Positions 8,256 through 15,519 of a stretch of 33,260 nt of DNA are shown in pieces. Source of the DNA: a virus; the IMG/VR virus record IMGVR_UViG_3300025132_000015, positions 1-33,260 of that record. The stretch is one strand, 5' to 3'. The notes beneath the pieces were generated by a model that had not been told where the DNA came from, did no database searches, and saw only the letters and a program-made list of their open reading frames with translations. The position numbers were made by a program, and so were the translations under genes. Position 1 is the first letter of the stretch. Each line of letters begins with the position of its first letter.

Positions 8256-9314
8256 ATGGGTTGGTCAGGAGGAACATACACAAGGTCAGATGGAGTGTTT
8301 ACTGGCACTTCAATATGGCAAAGTAACAGAGATGCTGGAACAAAAATTGTTGCAGATAGACACGATACACACGACCAAGATTTAGCCAGTGGCATAAACC
8401 AATGTTTAAATAAAGATGGTTCCAATGCAGCAACAGCTAATCTTGATGCTGGTACATATAAAATAACAAGAGTAGGTGATGGTACTGCACATACAGATGC
8501 AGTGAACGCAGGACAAATACAAGATGGCGGATTAATATTTCAAGCAACAGATAGTGGTAGTGCTAATGCTTACGTTATAGCTTTAACACCAGCAGTAACT
8601 GCTTATGTAGCAGGTCAAGTATTTTATTTTAAGGCAGCCAATACATCTACAGGCGCTTCTACATTAAATGTAAATGGATTAGGAGTAAAAAATATTAAAA
8701 AGAAAAACGACCAAGATGTTGCAGCTGGTGATATAGAACAAAATGCAATAGTAGCTGTTATATATGATGGCACATCTTTTCAGATGTTTTCACAATTAGG
8801 AACAACTGCAAGTGCTATGACTTCTTGGACATTATCTGGTGATAGTGGTTCTAACCAAACTATTAGTGATGGTAATACAGTAGATATTGCTGGAGGTACT
8901 GGTATTGATACAGTGGCTGGTGCTACAGATACAGTTACAGTTTCTATTGATTCTACAGTAGCTACTAAAAATGCAGCAAATACTTGGACAGCAGCACAAC
9001 AAGGTAGAACGCAAACTGCTAGTGTAACAGGTTCAACGACATTAGATTTTACATATCAAAATTTTATTTTAACTGCTACTGGTAATGTAACTTTAGCTAA
9101 TCCTTCTACAGAAGCTGCTGGTCAGTCAGGAATAATAGTTTTTATTCAAGATGGTACAGGCAGTAGAACATTAAGTTTAGGTACAGATTATGAAACTGCT
9201 GGTGGTGCTGGTTTAACAATATCAACTGCAGCTAGTGCTGTCGATGTCATACCATATTTTGTAAAAGCCTCTGGGTCAATACAATTAGGAGCTCCGCAAC
9301 TAGCATTTGCATAG
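8256..9314 (+). CDS. Tail fibre / spike stem protein
   Basis: A 352-residue protein with a good ribosome site (AAAGGAG). Residues 1-60 (G-W-S-G-G-T-Y-T-R...I-W-Q...R-H-D-T-H-D-Q-D-L-A-S-G-I-N-Q-C-L-N-K-D-G) are a conserved virion-attachment lead of marine podovirus fibres. Residues 60-180 contain a repeat unit used for fibre shafts (A-Y-V-I-A-L-T-P-A-V...Y-F-K-A-A-N-T-S-T-G-A-S-T-L-N-V-N-G-L), and the remainder is Thr/Gly/Ser-rich beta sequence. It is preceded by the largest gap (51 bases) in the structural block. Probably anchors the two fibre proteins that follow. Confidence 0.72.
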   Translation: MGWSGGTYTRSDGVFTGTSIWQSNRDAGTKIVADRHDTHDQDLASGINQCLNKDGSNAATANLDAGTYKITRVGDGTAHTDAVNAGQIQDGGLIFQATDSGSANAYVIALTPAVTAYVAGQVFYFKAANTSTGASTLNVNGLGVKNIKKKNDQDVAAGDIEQNAIVAVIYDGTSFQMFSQLGTTASAMTSWTLSGDSGSNQTISDGNTVDIAGGTGIDTVAGATDTVTVSIDSTVATKNAANTWTAAQQGRTQTASVTGSTTLDFTYQNFILTATGNVTLANPSTEAAGQSGIIVFIQDGTGSRTLSLGTDYETAGGAGLTISTAASAVDVIPYFVKASGSIQLGAPQLAFA

Positions 9315-9322
9315 GATAATAT

Positions 9323-10117
9323 ATGGTTCTATATAATAATGAATTATGGCAAAAACCAGCAACTGGTGCTACAGGTATATACTCATACCAAATCGAGCAA
9401 AGTTTAAGGTTTGATTTTGCAGATGATAGCTATATGAATTTTTCTCCTAGCACTGCTACAAGTAGAGATGTTATGACTTGGAGTTTTTGGTTTAAGTTTG
9501 GTGGCGACCCATATTCTGGTGGACAAGAAAATATATTATGGACTGCTGGTACAGGTGGTGGTGCTGGACAATATTCATTTATGGAAGTAAGAGCGTCAGA
9601 CAGAAATTTAACTTGTGATTTTTATAATTTAGGTATAGGTGCTACTGATGTATCATTAGTTGACCCTTCTTCTTGGTATCATATAGTTATGCGATATAAC
9701 TCTAATGAAAGTACACAAATAGATAGATTAAAAATATGGTTAAATGGTAGACAAATAACAATATCTTCTAACAGTATATCCTCTGGAGAAGATTTTCCTA
9801 ATTGGAACAATAACAATATGTATATAGGCAACAAACAAAATATAGGTCACGCAGCACAAGGAACTAATTTTAGTTTTGCAGAATGGATTTTTGTTGATGG
9901 CACTGCTTATGATGAAACGCAGTTTGGAGAATTTAAGAATAATATTTGGGTGCCGAAAAATCCAGCTGGAACTTCATTCGGTAATAATGGTTTTCATTTA
10001 AAATTTGCGTCTGGAGCTTTTGGCACAGATTCAAGTGGTAATGGTAATACTTGGTCTACCAACAACATAGGCACAGACCATACGTCTATAGATACACCTA
10101 CTAGTGGAGGGACTTAA
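9323..10117 (+). CDS. LamG/concanavalin-like fibre protein (N-part of a split fibre)
   Basis: A 264-residue protein. Residues 25-210 have the hallmarks of a concanavalin/LamG sandwich: S-L-R-F-D-F-A-D-D-S-Y-M-N-F, T-W-S-F-W-F-K-F, S-S-W-Y-H-I-V-M-R-Y, D-R-L-K-I-W-L-N-G-R-Q-I and M-Y-I-G-N. The ending N-N-G-F-H-L-K-F...D-S-S-G-N-G-N-T-W-S-T-N-N...D-T-P-T is usually followed, in related fibres, by the sequence that here opens the next gene. It stops two bases before that gene and in another frame (+2). Likely a carbohydrate-binding receptor module. Confidence 0.72.
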   Translation: MVLYNNELWQKPATGATGIYSYQIEQSLRFDFADDSYMNFSPSTATSRDVMTWSFWFKFGGDPYSGGQENILWTAGTGGGAGQYSFMEVRASDRNLTCDFYNLGIGATDVSLVDPSSWYHIVMRYNSNESTQIDRLKIWLNGRQITISSNSISSGEDFPNWNNNNMYIGNKQNIGHAAQGTNFSFAEWIFVDGTAYDETQFGEFKNNIWVPKNPAGTSFGNNGFHLKFASGAFGTDSSGNGNTWSTNNIGTDHTSIDTPTSGGT

Positions 10118-10119
10118 TT

Positions 10120-11880
10120 ATGGCAGCTAATTGTAATTATGCAACTTGGAATCCTGGTGCTAAAGTAAATCCTAGTTTAACTTATGCAGCAGCAGTATAT
10201 GACAATGCTAATACTAGATTTAGAGGTAATACTGGTGGCACATCAACTACAACTTCTACAATCAGTATGAAAAGTGGTAAATGGTATATTGAGGTATATG
10301 CACAAAATAATCCAGCTGGTGGTTGGCCAACACTAGGTATTTGTAAAACAACTTCTATATCAATATCGCAAAACATAGACAACTATCAATACAATACTAG
10401 CGATACAAATAATAAATCAGAAGTTGTAGGAACAAATGGTAATATAGTTAAGTTTGGTGCTACTGCAACTTCTGGTGGTGTGAGTTGGTCAGATGGAGAT
10501 ATACTACAAATAGCCGTAGATATAGATGCTGGAAAATGGTGGTTTGGCAAAAATAATACTTGGGCAGGAAGTGGAGACCCAGCTAACGGAAATAATCCTA
10601 TAGACACATTTACTGCTGGCACAGAGATGAATGTTTGGGTAGCTAGTTACAATGGAGCTTCGTATATGCATATCAATGCAGGTCAAAGTAGTAAATTTAA
10701 CGGCAATAAAACAAGTGGTTCTGCTTATGCAACTGATGGTAATGGTTTCGGAGATTTTTATTACACCCCACCCACGAACTTCAATGCCTTATGCCAAGGC
10801 AATGTTGCGATTGATTCTGATATTGACCCAGCACAAACTGATGATGATTTTGTAGGTGGTAAACAATTTGGTGTTGCTACTTATACTGGTAATGCAAATA
10901 CTGGACAAGCAATAACAGGATTAGGGTTTCAACCAGACTTAATATGGGCAAAAAGTCGTAGTAGTTCACAAGCACACTTTATGAGTGATACATCAAGAGG
11001 CATAAATAAATTTGTATTTTCTAATGCAGACACAGCAGAACAAAGTGGAGGTGGCTATTCAACAGTTTACAGTTCTTTTGACAGTGACGGATTTACTTTA
11101 GGAACAAGTGGTAGTGGTCCTAATGATAATAGTCAAACTTATGTTGCTTGGTGTTGGAGAGCTAATGGAGGTACAACAGCTAGTAATGGTAGTGGTTCAA
11201 TAACTTCTACAGTACAAGCAAATGCAGAAGCTGGTTTTAGTATAATTACCTATACAGGAAATGGTAGTGCTGGTGCAACAATAGGGCACGGTCTAGGAAA
11301 AGCACCAGAATTTATGTTAATTAAAAGATTAAGCTCTGGTCAAACTTGGGCAGTATATTCTGTAGGTTTAGGAGCCACAAAAAACGTTGCTTTAAACAAT
11401 AACAATGCTGTTGCTACAGGTACTGCTTGGTTTAATGATACAGAACCTAGTGCCACTTTAATTACTTTAGGTACTGAAGGTAGAGTTAATCAAAGTGGTG
11501 GAAATTATGTTTGTTATGCGTGGACATCAATTGCTGGTTTTTCTTCATTTGGGTCATACAACGGCACAGGCAATACCCAAGGTGCTTTCGTGTACACTGG
11601 GTTTCGACCAAAATTAGTAATGCTAAAAAGGACAGATGGAGCAGGTTCGTATTTAGTGTCTGATGCAACAAGAAGACCTTTTAATGATGAAGATTATAGA
11701 GAGGTGTATTGGAATGATACAAGTTCAGAGCAAACAGGTACAAATACACACGATGGAGTAGATTATTTATCAAACGGATTTCGTTTAAGAGGTACTAATT
11801 TAGGGTCGCAAGGTAGCAATAATGATTATATTTATTCTGCTTGGGGAGATATACCATTTCGCTATTCTAACCCATTTTAA
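10120..11880 (+). CDS. SPRY-like plus three-repeat fibre protein (C-part of a split fibre)
   Basis: A 586-residue protein. Residues 45-200 resemble a SPRY/B30.2 domain (S-G-K-W-Y-I-E-V, L-G-I-C-K, W-S-D-G-D-I-L-Q-I-A-V-D-I-D-A-G-K-W-W-F-G-K-N). Then come three related units at about 250-350, 375-470 and 476-586, each with Y-T-G-N, G-x-G-F/A-x-P-x-L/F-x-x-x-K and, in the first two, Y-x-A-W-x-W; this pattern is frequent in marine phage fibres. Its own ribosome site GGAGGG lies inside the end of the LamG gene. Probable host-recognition tip or shaft. Confidence 0.72.
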   Translation: MAANCNYATWNPGAKVNPSLTYAAAVYDNANTRFRGNTGGTSTTTSTISMKSGKWYIEVYAQNNPAGGWPTLGICKTTSISISQNIDNYQYNTSDTNNKSEVVGTNGNIVKFGATATSGGVSWSDGDILQIAVDIDAGKWWFGKNNTWAGSGDPANGNNPIDTFTAGTEMNVWVASYNGASYMHINAGQSSKFNGNKTSGSAYATDGNGFGDFYYTPPTNFNALCQGNVAIDSDIDPAQTDDDFVGGKQFGVATYTGNANTGQAITGLGFQPDLIWAKSRSSSQAHFMSDTSRGINKFVFSNADTAEQSGGGYSTVYSSFDSDGFTLGTSGSGPNDNSQTYVAWCWRANGGTTASNGSGSITSTVQANAEAGFSIITYTGNGSAGATIGHGLGKAPEFMLIKRLSSGQTWAVYSVGLGATKNVALNNNNAVATGTAWFNDTEPSATLITLGTEGRVNQSGGNYVCYAWTSIAGFSSFGSYNGTGNTQGAFVYTGFRPKLVMLKRTDGAGSYLVSDATRRPFNDEDYREVYWNDTSSEQTGTNTHDGVDYLSNGFRLRGTNLGSQGSNNDYIYSAWGDIPFRYSNPF

Positions 11881-11895
11881 ACAAGGAGGAAAAAA

Positions 11896-12492
11896 ATGTG
11901 GGCATACGTTAAAGATAATAAAATACAGGAGATTATACCTATACCTAAAAATATGGTGATAGATGATGTTAAACACCCAGCAAAAATATTTACTAATTGG
12001 AGTTGGAGTGAATTAAATAGTATAGGTATTTATACAGTAGAAAGTGCTACTGAGGGAGATAGTAGGTTTGAAATAACATCTAGTCCTACTTACACATTTA
12101 GCAAAACTAATAAAAAAGTAACTAGCGCAGTGACAAAAACAAATAGAGAATTAGACGATAAAACTGTAAATGGTGATTTAGTTTTAGGCTTAAAAACTTT
12201 AGCTAAAAATACAGCTAAAACACAAGCACATAATTTAATTAAAAGATTTGGTTGGTTAGTTGAAAGAAATATATATGATAATTCTAAAGCTATACCTGAT
12301 GCAGTAAAAACTTATGTAGCAGCAATACAAAAAGATTCTGATGATATTTGCACAGATATAGATAATGCTAAAGATATGACAGCATTTAAAGCATTATACG
12401 CAGATACTGTAAATAGTGAAGGTGATGTAACACAAGTAAATAGGATTAATAGGTGGACAAGTGATAGCACAGTTCAAGATTATATTAGGTAA
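11896..12492 (+). CDS. Fibre-linked or fibre-assembly protein
   Basis: A 198-residue protein with an AGGAGG ribosome site. The start M-W-A-Y-V-K-D-N-K-I-Q-E-I-I-P-I-P and the following H-P-A-K-I-F-T-N-W-S-W-S-E-L-N-S-I-G-I-Y match a small domain often encoded just after tail fibre genes, in fibre-assembly chaperones and capping proteins. The C-terminal 110 residues are helical (L-V-L-G-L-K-T-L-A-K-N-T-A-K-T-Q-A-H-N-L). No enzyme motif seen. Its last 32 bases overlap a small ORF in another frame (12461-12550). Confidence 0.62.
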   Translation: MWAYVKDNKIQEIIPIPKNMVIDDVKHPAKIFTNWSWSELNSIGIYTVESATEGDSRFEITSSPTYTFSKTNKKVTSAVTKTNRELDDKTVNGDLVLGLKTLAKNTAKTQAHNLIKRFGWLVERNIYDNSKAIPDAVKTYVAAIQKDSDDICTDIDNAKDMTAFKALYADTVNSEGDVTQVNRINRWTSDSTVQDYIR

Positions 12493-12550
12493 GATTAAAT
12501 CTTTATTTAAGAAAAAACGTAAAAGAGGTAGACCTAGAAAGGATAGCTAA
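12461..12550 (+). CDS. Candidate 29-residue AT-hook-like peptide overlapping fibre-assembly gene
   Basis: Starting at GTG 12461 (AGGTGG four bases upstream), this frame runs 29 codons and ends with TAA sharing its last base with the ATG of the next gene (TAATG), the same junction used at 1851, 1976 and 6597. The peptide is M-I-A-Q-F-K-I-I-L-G-K-I-K-S-L-F followed by K-K-K-R-K-R-G-R-P-R-K-D-S. The R-G-R-P core flanked by Lys/Arg is the AT-hook minor-groove binding motif, set on an amphipathic helix. Translation is unproven: GTG is a weak start and the ORF is short. Confidence 0.4.
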   Translation: MIAQFKIILGKIKSLFKKKRKRGRPRKDS

Positions 12551-12801
12551 TGGCAACAAATCCAGAAGCAAAACAAGCATCTGTAAGAGGAGTTACTTCT
12601 ACTACAGGTACATTTAACGAAGATTGGTTAGCTTTATTTAATGCTAGAAGTATTGGTGCAGGAACTTATAATGAAAGATTACTAGGTTATATAAATAATA
12701 AACTTGGTACATCTCATACAGACTTAAATTTAGCACTACAAGCATTAGCAGTAGACCAAGGCGATGCAAATTATTCTAGTATGGGGACATTTACACCTTG
12801 A
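12550..12801 (+). CDS. Small tail protein, copy 1 of a paralogous pair
   Basis: An 83-residue protein with AAGGA upstream. It shares a backbone with the next gene: R...T-G-T-F-N-E-D-W-L-x-L-F...G-I/A-G-T-Y-N-E-R-L-L-x-Y-x-N, then a Leu/Ala helix and the ending S-S-M-G-T-F. Together these point to tandem duplication of a short virion protein, possibly a fibre cap or adaptor. No known domain recognised. Its TGA overlaps the TTG start of copy 2. Confidence 0.65.
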   Translation: MATNPEAKQASVRGVTSTTGTFNEDWLALFNARSIGAGTYNERLLGYINNKLGTSHTDLNLALQALAVDQGDANYSSMGTFTP

Positions 12802-13103
12802 GCCAACAATCATTAAGACAGCAAAGTTGTAGAGATGCCAGTGATACTAATGGTGCATATAACGAAGATTGGATAAAAACCTTTGAAGAAGCTGGTATAA
12901 CTACAGGAACATTCTCAGAAAGAATGTTAGCTTACACAAATGCACAAGGTTCTGCTTGGGATAATGCAGAGTGGGACGTGTCTAGTTGGGGTAAAGGTCC
13001 ATTTGTAAATGTAAATGAAGCTATGGCACAATTAGGAAAACAAAACGGCACAACAGTTCCCGGTTCGTTATGGAGTAGTATGGGAACATTTAGTGCAGAC
13101 TAG
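12798..13103 (+). CDS. Small tail protein, copy 2 of a paralogous pair, with Trp-Asp insert
   Basis: A 101-residue protein, apparently starting at TTG 12798 overlapping the previous stop (TTGA). It keeps the N-E-D-W-I-x-x-F, G-T-F-S-E-R-M-L-A-Y-x-N and S-S-M-G-T-F positions of copy 1, but inserts A-W-D-N-A-E-W-D-V-S-S-W-G-K-G at residues 53-67, a motif also present in the nozzle protein. The insert suggests a shared docking or strand-exchange element between virion proteins. The TTG start is inferred from the overlap; no strong ribosome site precedes it. Confidence 0.6.
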   Translation: MSQQSLRQQSCRDASDTNGAYNEDWIKTFEEAGITTGTFSERMLAYTNAQGSAWDNAEWDVSSWGKGPFVNVNEAMAQLGKQNGTTVPGSLWSSMGTFSAD

Positions 13104-13111
13104 GAGATATT

Positions 13112-13480
13112 ATGGCATTACAATTTATTACACCGATAGCAAATTTAGCAGGTACTTGGTTAAAAGGCAGACAAAAAAAAGCTGAAGAAAAACAAAAGTT
13201 AGAAGTGGCTAAAATACAAGCACAAGTTAAAAGAGTACAAAGCGATGCTAACTGGGAAGAAAAGGCTATGGACGCATCAGCATCATCGTGGAAAGACGAG
13301 CTATGGACTTTGCTTTTTTGTGGTATAATTATCGCTTGTTTTGTGCCAGCTTGCCAGCCATATTTATCTGATGGATTTAAATTTTTAAGGGAGGATTGTC
13401 CTGATTGGTTAAGCTGGGGTATTCTTGCAAGTATTGGTGCAAGTTTCGGTTTAAAATCTATAGGACAATTTAAAAAATAA
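13112..13480 (+). CDS. Holin-like membrane protein
   Basis: A 122-residue protein. Residues 18-45 are a charged amphipathic helix (Q-K-K-A-E-E-K-Q-K-L-E-V-A-K-I-Q), S-W-K-D-E-L-W at 59-65 leads into a first membrane segment (about 66-84), then P-D-W-L-S-W at 97-102 and a second (about 103-115). This S-W-K-D-E-x-W-T plus two-helix layout is common in a phage family found next to lysozymes and commonly taken as holin. The stop shares bases with the endolysin start (TAATG). By analogy it would permeabilise the inner membrane and release lysozyme. Confidence 0.62.
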   Translation: MALQFITPIANLAGTWLKGRQKKAEEKQKLEVAKIQAQVKRVQSDANWEEKAMDASASSWKDELWTLLFCGIIIACFVPACQPYLSDGFKFLREDCPDWLSWGILASIGASFGLKSIGQFKK

Positions 13481-13908
13481 TGAATAGAGAAAAATTATTG
13501 GATATGATAACTCTACACGAAGGTTTAGAGCTAAAGCCATATAAATGCACGTCTGACAAGCTAACCATTGGCATAGGAAGAAATATAGAAGATATAGGTA
13601 TAACCGAAGAAGAAGCAAGGTATTTATTACAGAATGATGTAGACAGAATACTCAAAGAAGTAGAACATTGGGCTTTTTTAGAAAAATTAGATGAAGTAAG
13701 ACAAGCTGTAATTTTAGATATGGTATTTAATATGGGCATCAAAAGATTTAATGCTAATACTTGGGTAAAAACATTTGCTGCGATACAAAACGAAGATTGG
13801 GAAAAGGCTGCAAATGAAATGTTAGATTCTAAATGGGCGAAACAAGTAGGTCAAAGAGCAATCCGTTTATCACAAATGATGCGTAAAGGCGAGTGGTATG
13901 AATCTTGA
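13480..13908 (+). CDS. Endolysin, GH24 (T4-type) lysozyme
   Basis: A 142-residue muramidase. The catalytic pattern E-8-(D/C)-5-T is met by Glu14 (in H-E-G), Cys23 and Thr29, followed by the conserved T-I-G-I-G-R-N. In T4 lysozyme these are Glu11, Asp20 and Thr26; here the middle residue is Cys, a natural variant within GH24. R-Q-A-V-I-L-D-M-V-F-N-M-G and the C-terminal W-A-x-Q-V-G-Q-R-A-I-R are further family blocks. No signal peptide is seen, so it needs a holin. It lies directly after the holin-like gene. Confidence 0.9.
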   Translation: MNREKLLDMITLHEGLELKPYKCTSDKLTIGIGRNIEDIGITEEEARYLLQNDVDRILKEVEHWAFLEKLDEVRQAVILDMVFNMGIKRFNANTWVKTFAAIQNEDWEKAANEMLDSKWAKQVGQRAIRLSQMMRKGEWYES

Positions 13909-14146
13909 CCCTATGATGGTATGGAATGTTATTATTACTGTGGTTTTAGGACCATTTGCTTGGGCATTTTCTAAAATGTTTTCAGAAGTTAAAAGATTAC
14001 AAATACTTCTAAATAAAACAAGAGAAGATTTAGCTAAAGATTATGCCACAAAATCCGAGCTTCACAATGAAACTAGAGAAATCAAGGAGTTAGTTTTAAG
14101 AATAGAAAACAAACTTGACAGGTTCATTGAGAAGCAAAATGGTTGA
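13898..14146 (+). CDS. Small N-anchored coiled-coil protein of the lysis cassette
   Basis: An 82-residue protein overlapping the lysozyme end by 11 bases. Residues 7-27 are one membrane segment (V-W-N-V-I-I-T-V-V-L-G-P-F-A-W-A-F) and 28-80 are a charged coiled coil (E-V-K-R-L-Q-I-L-L-N-K-T-R-E-D-L...). One N-terminal membrane helix plus coiled coil beside a lysozyme is the layout of inner-membrane spanins, but an outer lipoprotein partner with a lipobox was not found. A regulator of holin timing is an alternative. Confidence 0.6.
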   Translation: MNLDPMMVWNVIITVVLGPFAWAFSKMFSEVKRLQILLNKTREDLAKDYATKSELHNETREIKELVLRIENKLDRFIEKQNG

Positions 14147-14783
14147 ACCTGTAACTGCTGTATTAACTGGCATAGCGCTTGTAAAAAAAAGTGTAGACTT
14201 CATAAAACAAAATATAGAAACTTGTAATGATATCGGTGATATTATTGGTCATATAGATAAAGCTATGACTGGTGAACAACAAGTTATCAAAGCTAGAGAT
14301 AAATCAGGAGCAGACCCATTTGCAGTAGGCACAGTCGCTCAAGAAATTATTGATGCTAAATTAGCCAGAGAACATTTGAATGATGTTCGTAATCTTGTCA
14401 ATTTAAGGTTCGGACCGGGAACTTGGGAGTTTATATTACAAGAAAGAAAAAAAAGAATAGATGCACAAAAACAAGCTATCAAAGAAGCAAGAGCAGCTAA
14501 ACTAAAAAAACAACAAGAGATAGCAGAATACATTAAATATGGTTTAATAACTGTAGTAACACTAGCGTTTATTGGTGTAGCTGTAGGTATAACTCTTAAA
14601 TTTTTTGTATCGGTAACAAATAAAGTATATGCACATAATTTAGAATATGATGATGGCACTTGTTTAGTATATGACCCTAAATATTTTATGATATGTATGA
14701 ACGAAGGTAGAGAGTTTGCAGATACAGAATTATATTTAGAGTATAAAAAACAATTAAATAATTGGATATTAGAAGAAGAATAA
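14139..14783 (+). CDS. Membrane-anchored virion or lysis protein, unknown function
   Basis: The start is placed at ATG 14139 (M-V-E-P-V-T-A-V-L-T-G), eight bases inside the end of the previous gene; an in-frame upstream start at 14115 would add eight residues. The product has 214 residues: a helical N-terminus, a conserved-looking block (F-G-P-G-T-W-E-F-I-L-Q-E-R-K-K-R-I near 91-107), a Lys/Ala-rich helix, one membrane segment (about 133-157) and an exported-looking C-terminus with three Cys. Similar proteins occur at the end of structural blocks in cyanophages and pelagiphages. It is the last rightward gene. Confidence 0.6.
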   Translation: MVEPVTAVLTGIALVKKSVDFIKQNIETCNDIGDIIGHIDKAMTGEQQVIKARDKSGADPFAVGTVAQEIIDAKLAREHLNDVRNLVNLRFGPGTWEFILQERKKRIDAQKQAIKEARAAKLKKQQEIAEYIKYGLITVVTLAFIGVAVGITLKFFVSVTNKVYAHNLEYDDGTCLVYDPKYFMICMNEGREFADTELYLEYKKQLNNWILEEE

Positions 14784-14902
14784 ACTTGTTTTTGCTGTAA
14801 GGTTATATATATTATTTTACACGAACTAGAGATTTAAAAATAAAAACAAGTGTTAATAACTTGTGGATATTTTACTATATGTTGTGGATAGGCTCTAGTT
14901 CG
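14784..14902. terminator. Convergent intergenic region with nested inverted repeats
   Basis: Rightward and leftward transcription meet here. ACGAACTAGAG (14821-14831) is perfectly repeated in inverted form at 14893-14903. ACTTGTTTTT (14784-14793) is inverted at AAAAACAAGT (14842-14851), whose ACAAGT can instead pair with ACTTGT at 14859-14864 around GTTAATA. The competing foldings with adjacent A/T runs fit a bidirectional terminator. The last pair of the long repeat touches the stop codon of the leftward DUF1376 gene. Termination is inferred from position and structure. Confidence 0.5.
14862..14891 (-). other. Pair of DnaA-box-like motifs
   Basis: Read on the minus strand, 14862-14870 gives ATATCCACA and 14883-14891 gives CTATCCACA; each matches the bacterial DnaA box TTATCCACA at 8 of 9 positions. 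They point the same way and are 21 bp apart, two helical turns. They lie in an A/T-rich intergenic gap between inverted repeats. A host-DnaA-dependent origin or a terminus element is possible, but two near matches in AT-rich DNA are weak evidence. Confidence 0.3.
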
Positions 14903-15337
14903 TTACTCATAACCATCATTTAATATTTTCCTAGCTTTATCTTTAGCAGACACAGTTGAAAATTTATCAATATTTTTATTTGTATAAACTTTCATTTTTT
15001 TACCCCATCTACCTTTAGCGCCTAGCTTACCAGCTTTGCTTTTCTTTTCTACTATATCCTTAATTTTAGTTTTTATTTCTTTTATCCTTTTTTGAGACAC
15101 TTTATCGCCATTATCAATTAATAAAGGAACTATATTATCCATTAATTTTTGATACTTTTTATTATCTCTTATGCCAAGTATATTAGGAATATGCCTTTTA
15201 AATAGGCTACAATCATCTTGTAGATACATTGTAGCTATTAGGGTTATATAAGCGCCTTTTTCCTCTAAAGTTAATACAGAAGTATCTGCAAGCCAATCAG
15301 CTGGGTAAAATGGAAAATAAAATAATTTTTCTTTCAT
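14903..15337 (-). CDS. DUF1376 (YdaU-like) replication-associated protein
   Basis: A 144-residue protein beginning at the ATG of a TAATG junction (15337) with GGAGG just upstream; a longer frame from 15361 overlaps the previous gene and carries that ribosome site, so I reject it. The N-terminus F-Y-F-P-F-Y-P-A-D-W-L-A-D-T...L-T-L-E-E-K-G-A-Y-I-T-L-I-A-T-M-Y is diagnostic of DUF1376, a domain found on phage proteins next to replication genes and thought to belong to initiator or helicase-loading modules. The C-terminal third is Lys/Gly-rich. It ends the leftward block. Confidence 0.8.
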   Translation of the reverse strand: MKEKLFYFPFYPADWLADTSVLTLEEKGAYITLIATMYLQDDCSLFKRHIPNILGIRDNKKYQKLMDNIVPLLIDNGDKVSQKRIKEIKTKIKDIVEKKSKAGKLGAKGRWGKKMKVYTNKNIDKFSTVSAKDKARKILNDGYE

Positions 15338-15519
15338 TACTCCTCCATTATTTTTGACCAAGATAAATTGTATTTATCTCTTATTTTTTTGATTAGCTTT
15401 ACACTCAAGTTTCTTTTACCTTGAAACAGTAATGTAACCATAGTTTCTGATATATCTAAATCTTTAGCTAACTGTGATTTAGATATTTTTTTCTTTTCTA
15501 TTATTTGTTCAAGTATCAT
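15337..15519 (-). CDS. Cro/CI-type helix-turn-helix regulator
   Basis: A 60-residue protein that is essentially one lambda-repressor-like domain: I-S-K-S-Q-L-A-K-D-L-D-I-S-E-T-M-V-T-L-L-F at about 12-32 is the helix-turn-helix, followed by G-K-R-N-L-S-V-K-L-I-K-K-I. There is no cleavage or oligomerisation domain, so it is closer to Cro than to full CI. It has an AAAGGA ribosome site and its start lies within the end of the preceding zinc protein. As the only such regulator seen, it is the likely ligand of the TTTAC-N5-GTAAA operators upstream of the same transcription block. Confidence 0.8.
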   Translation of the reverse strand: MILEQIIEKKKISKSQLAKDLDISETMVTLLFQGKRNLSVKLIKKIRDKYNLSWSKIMEE

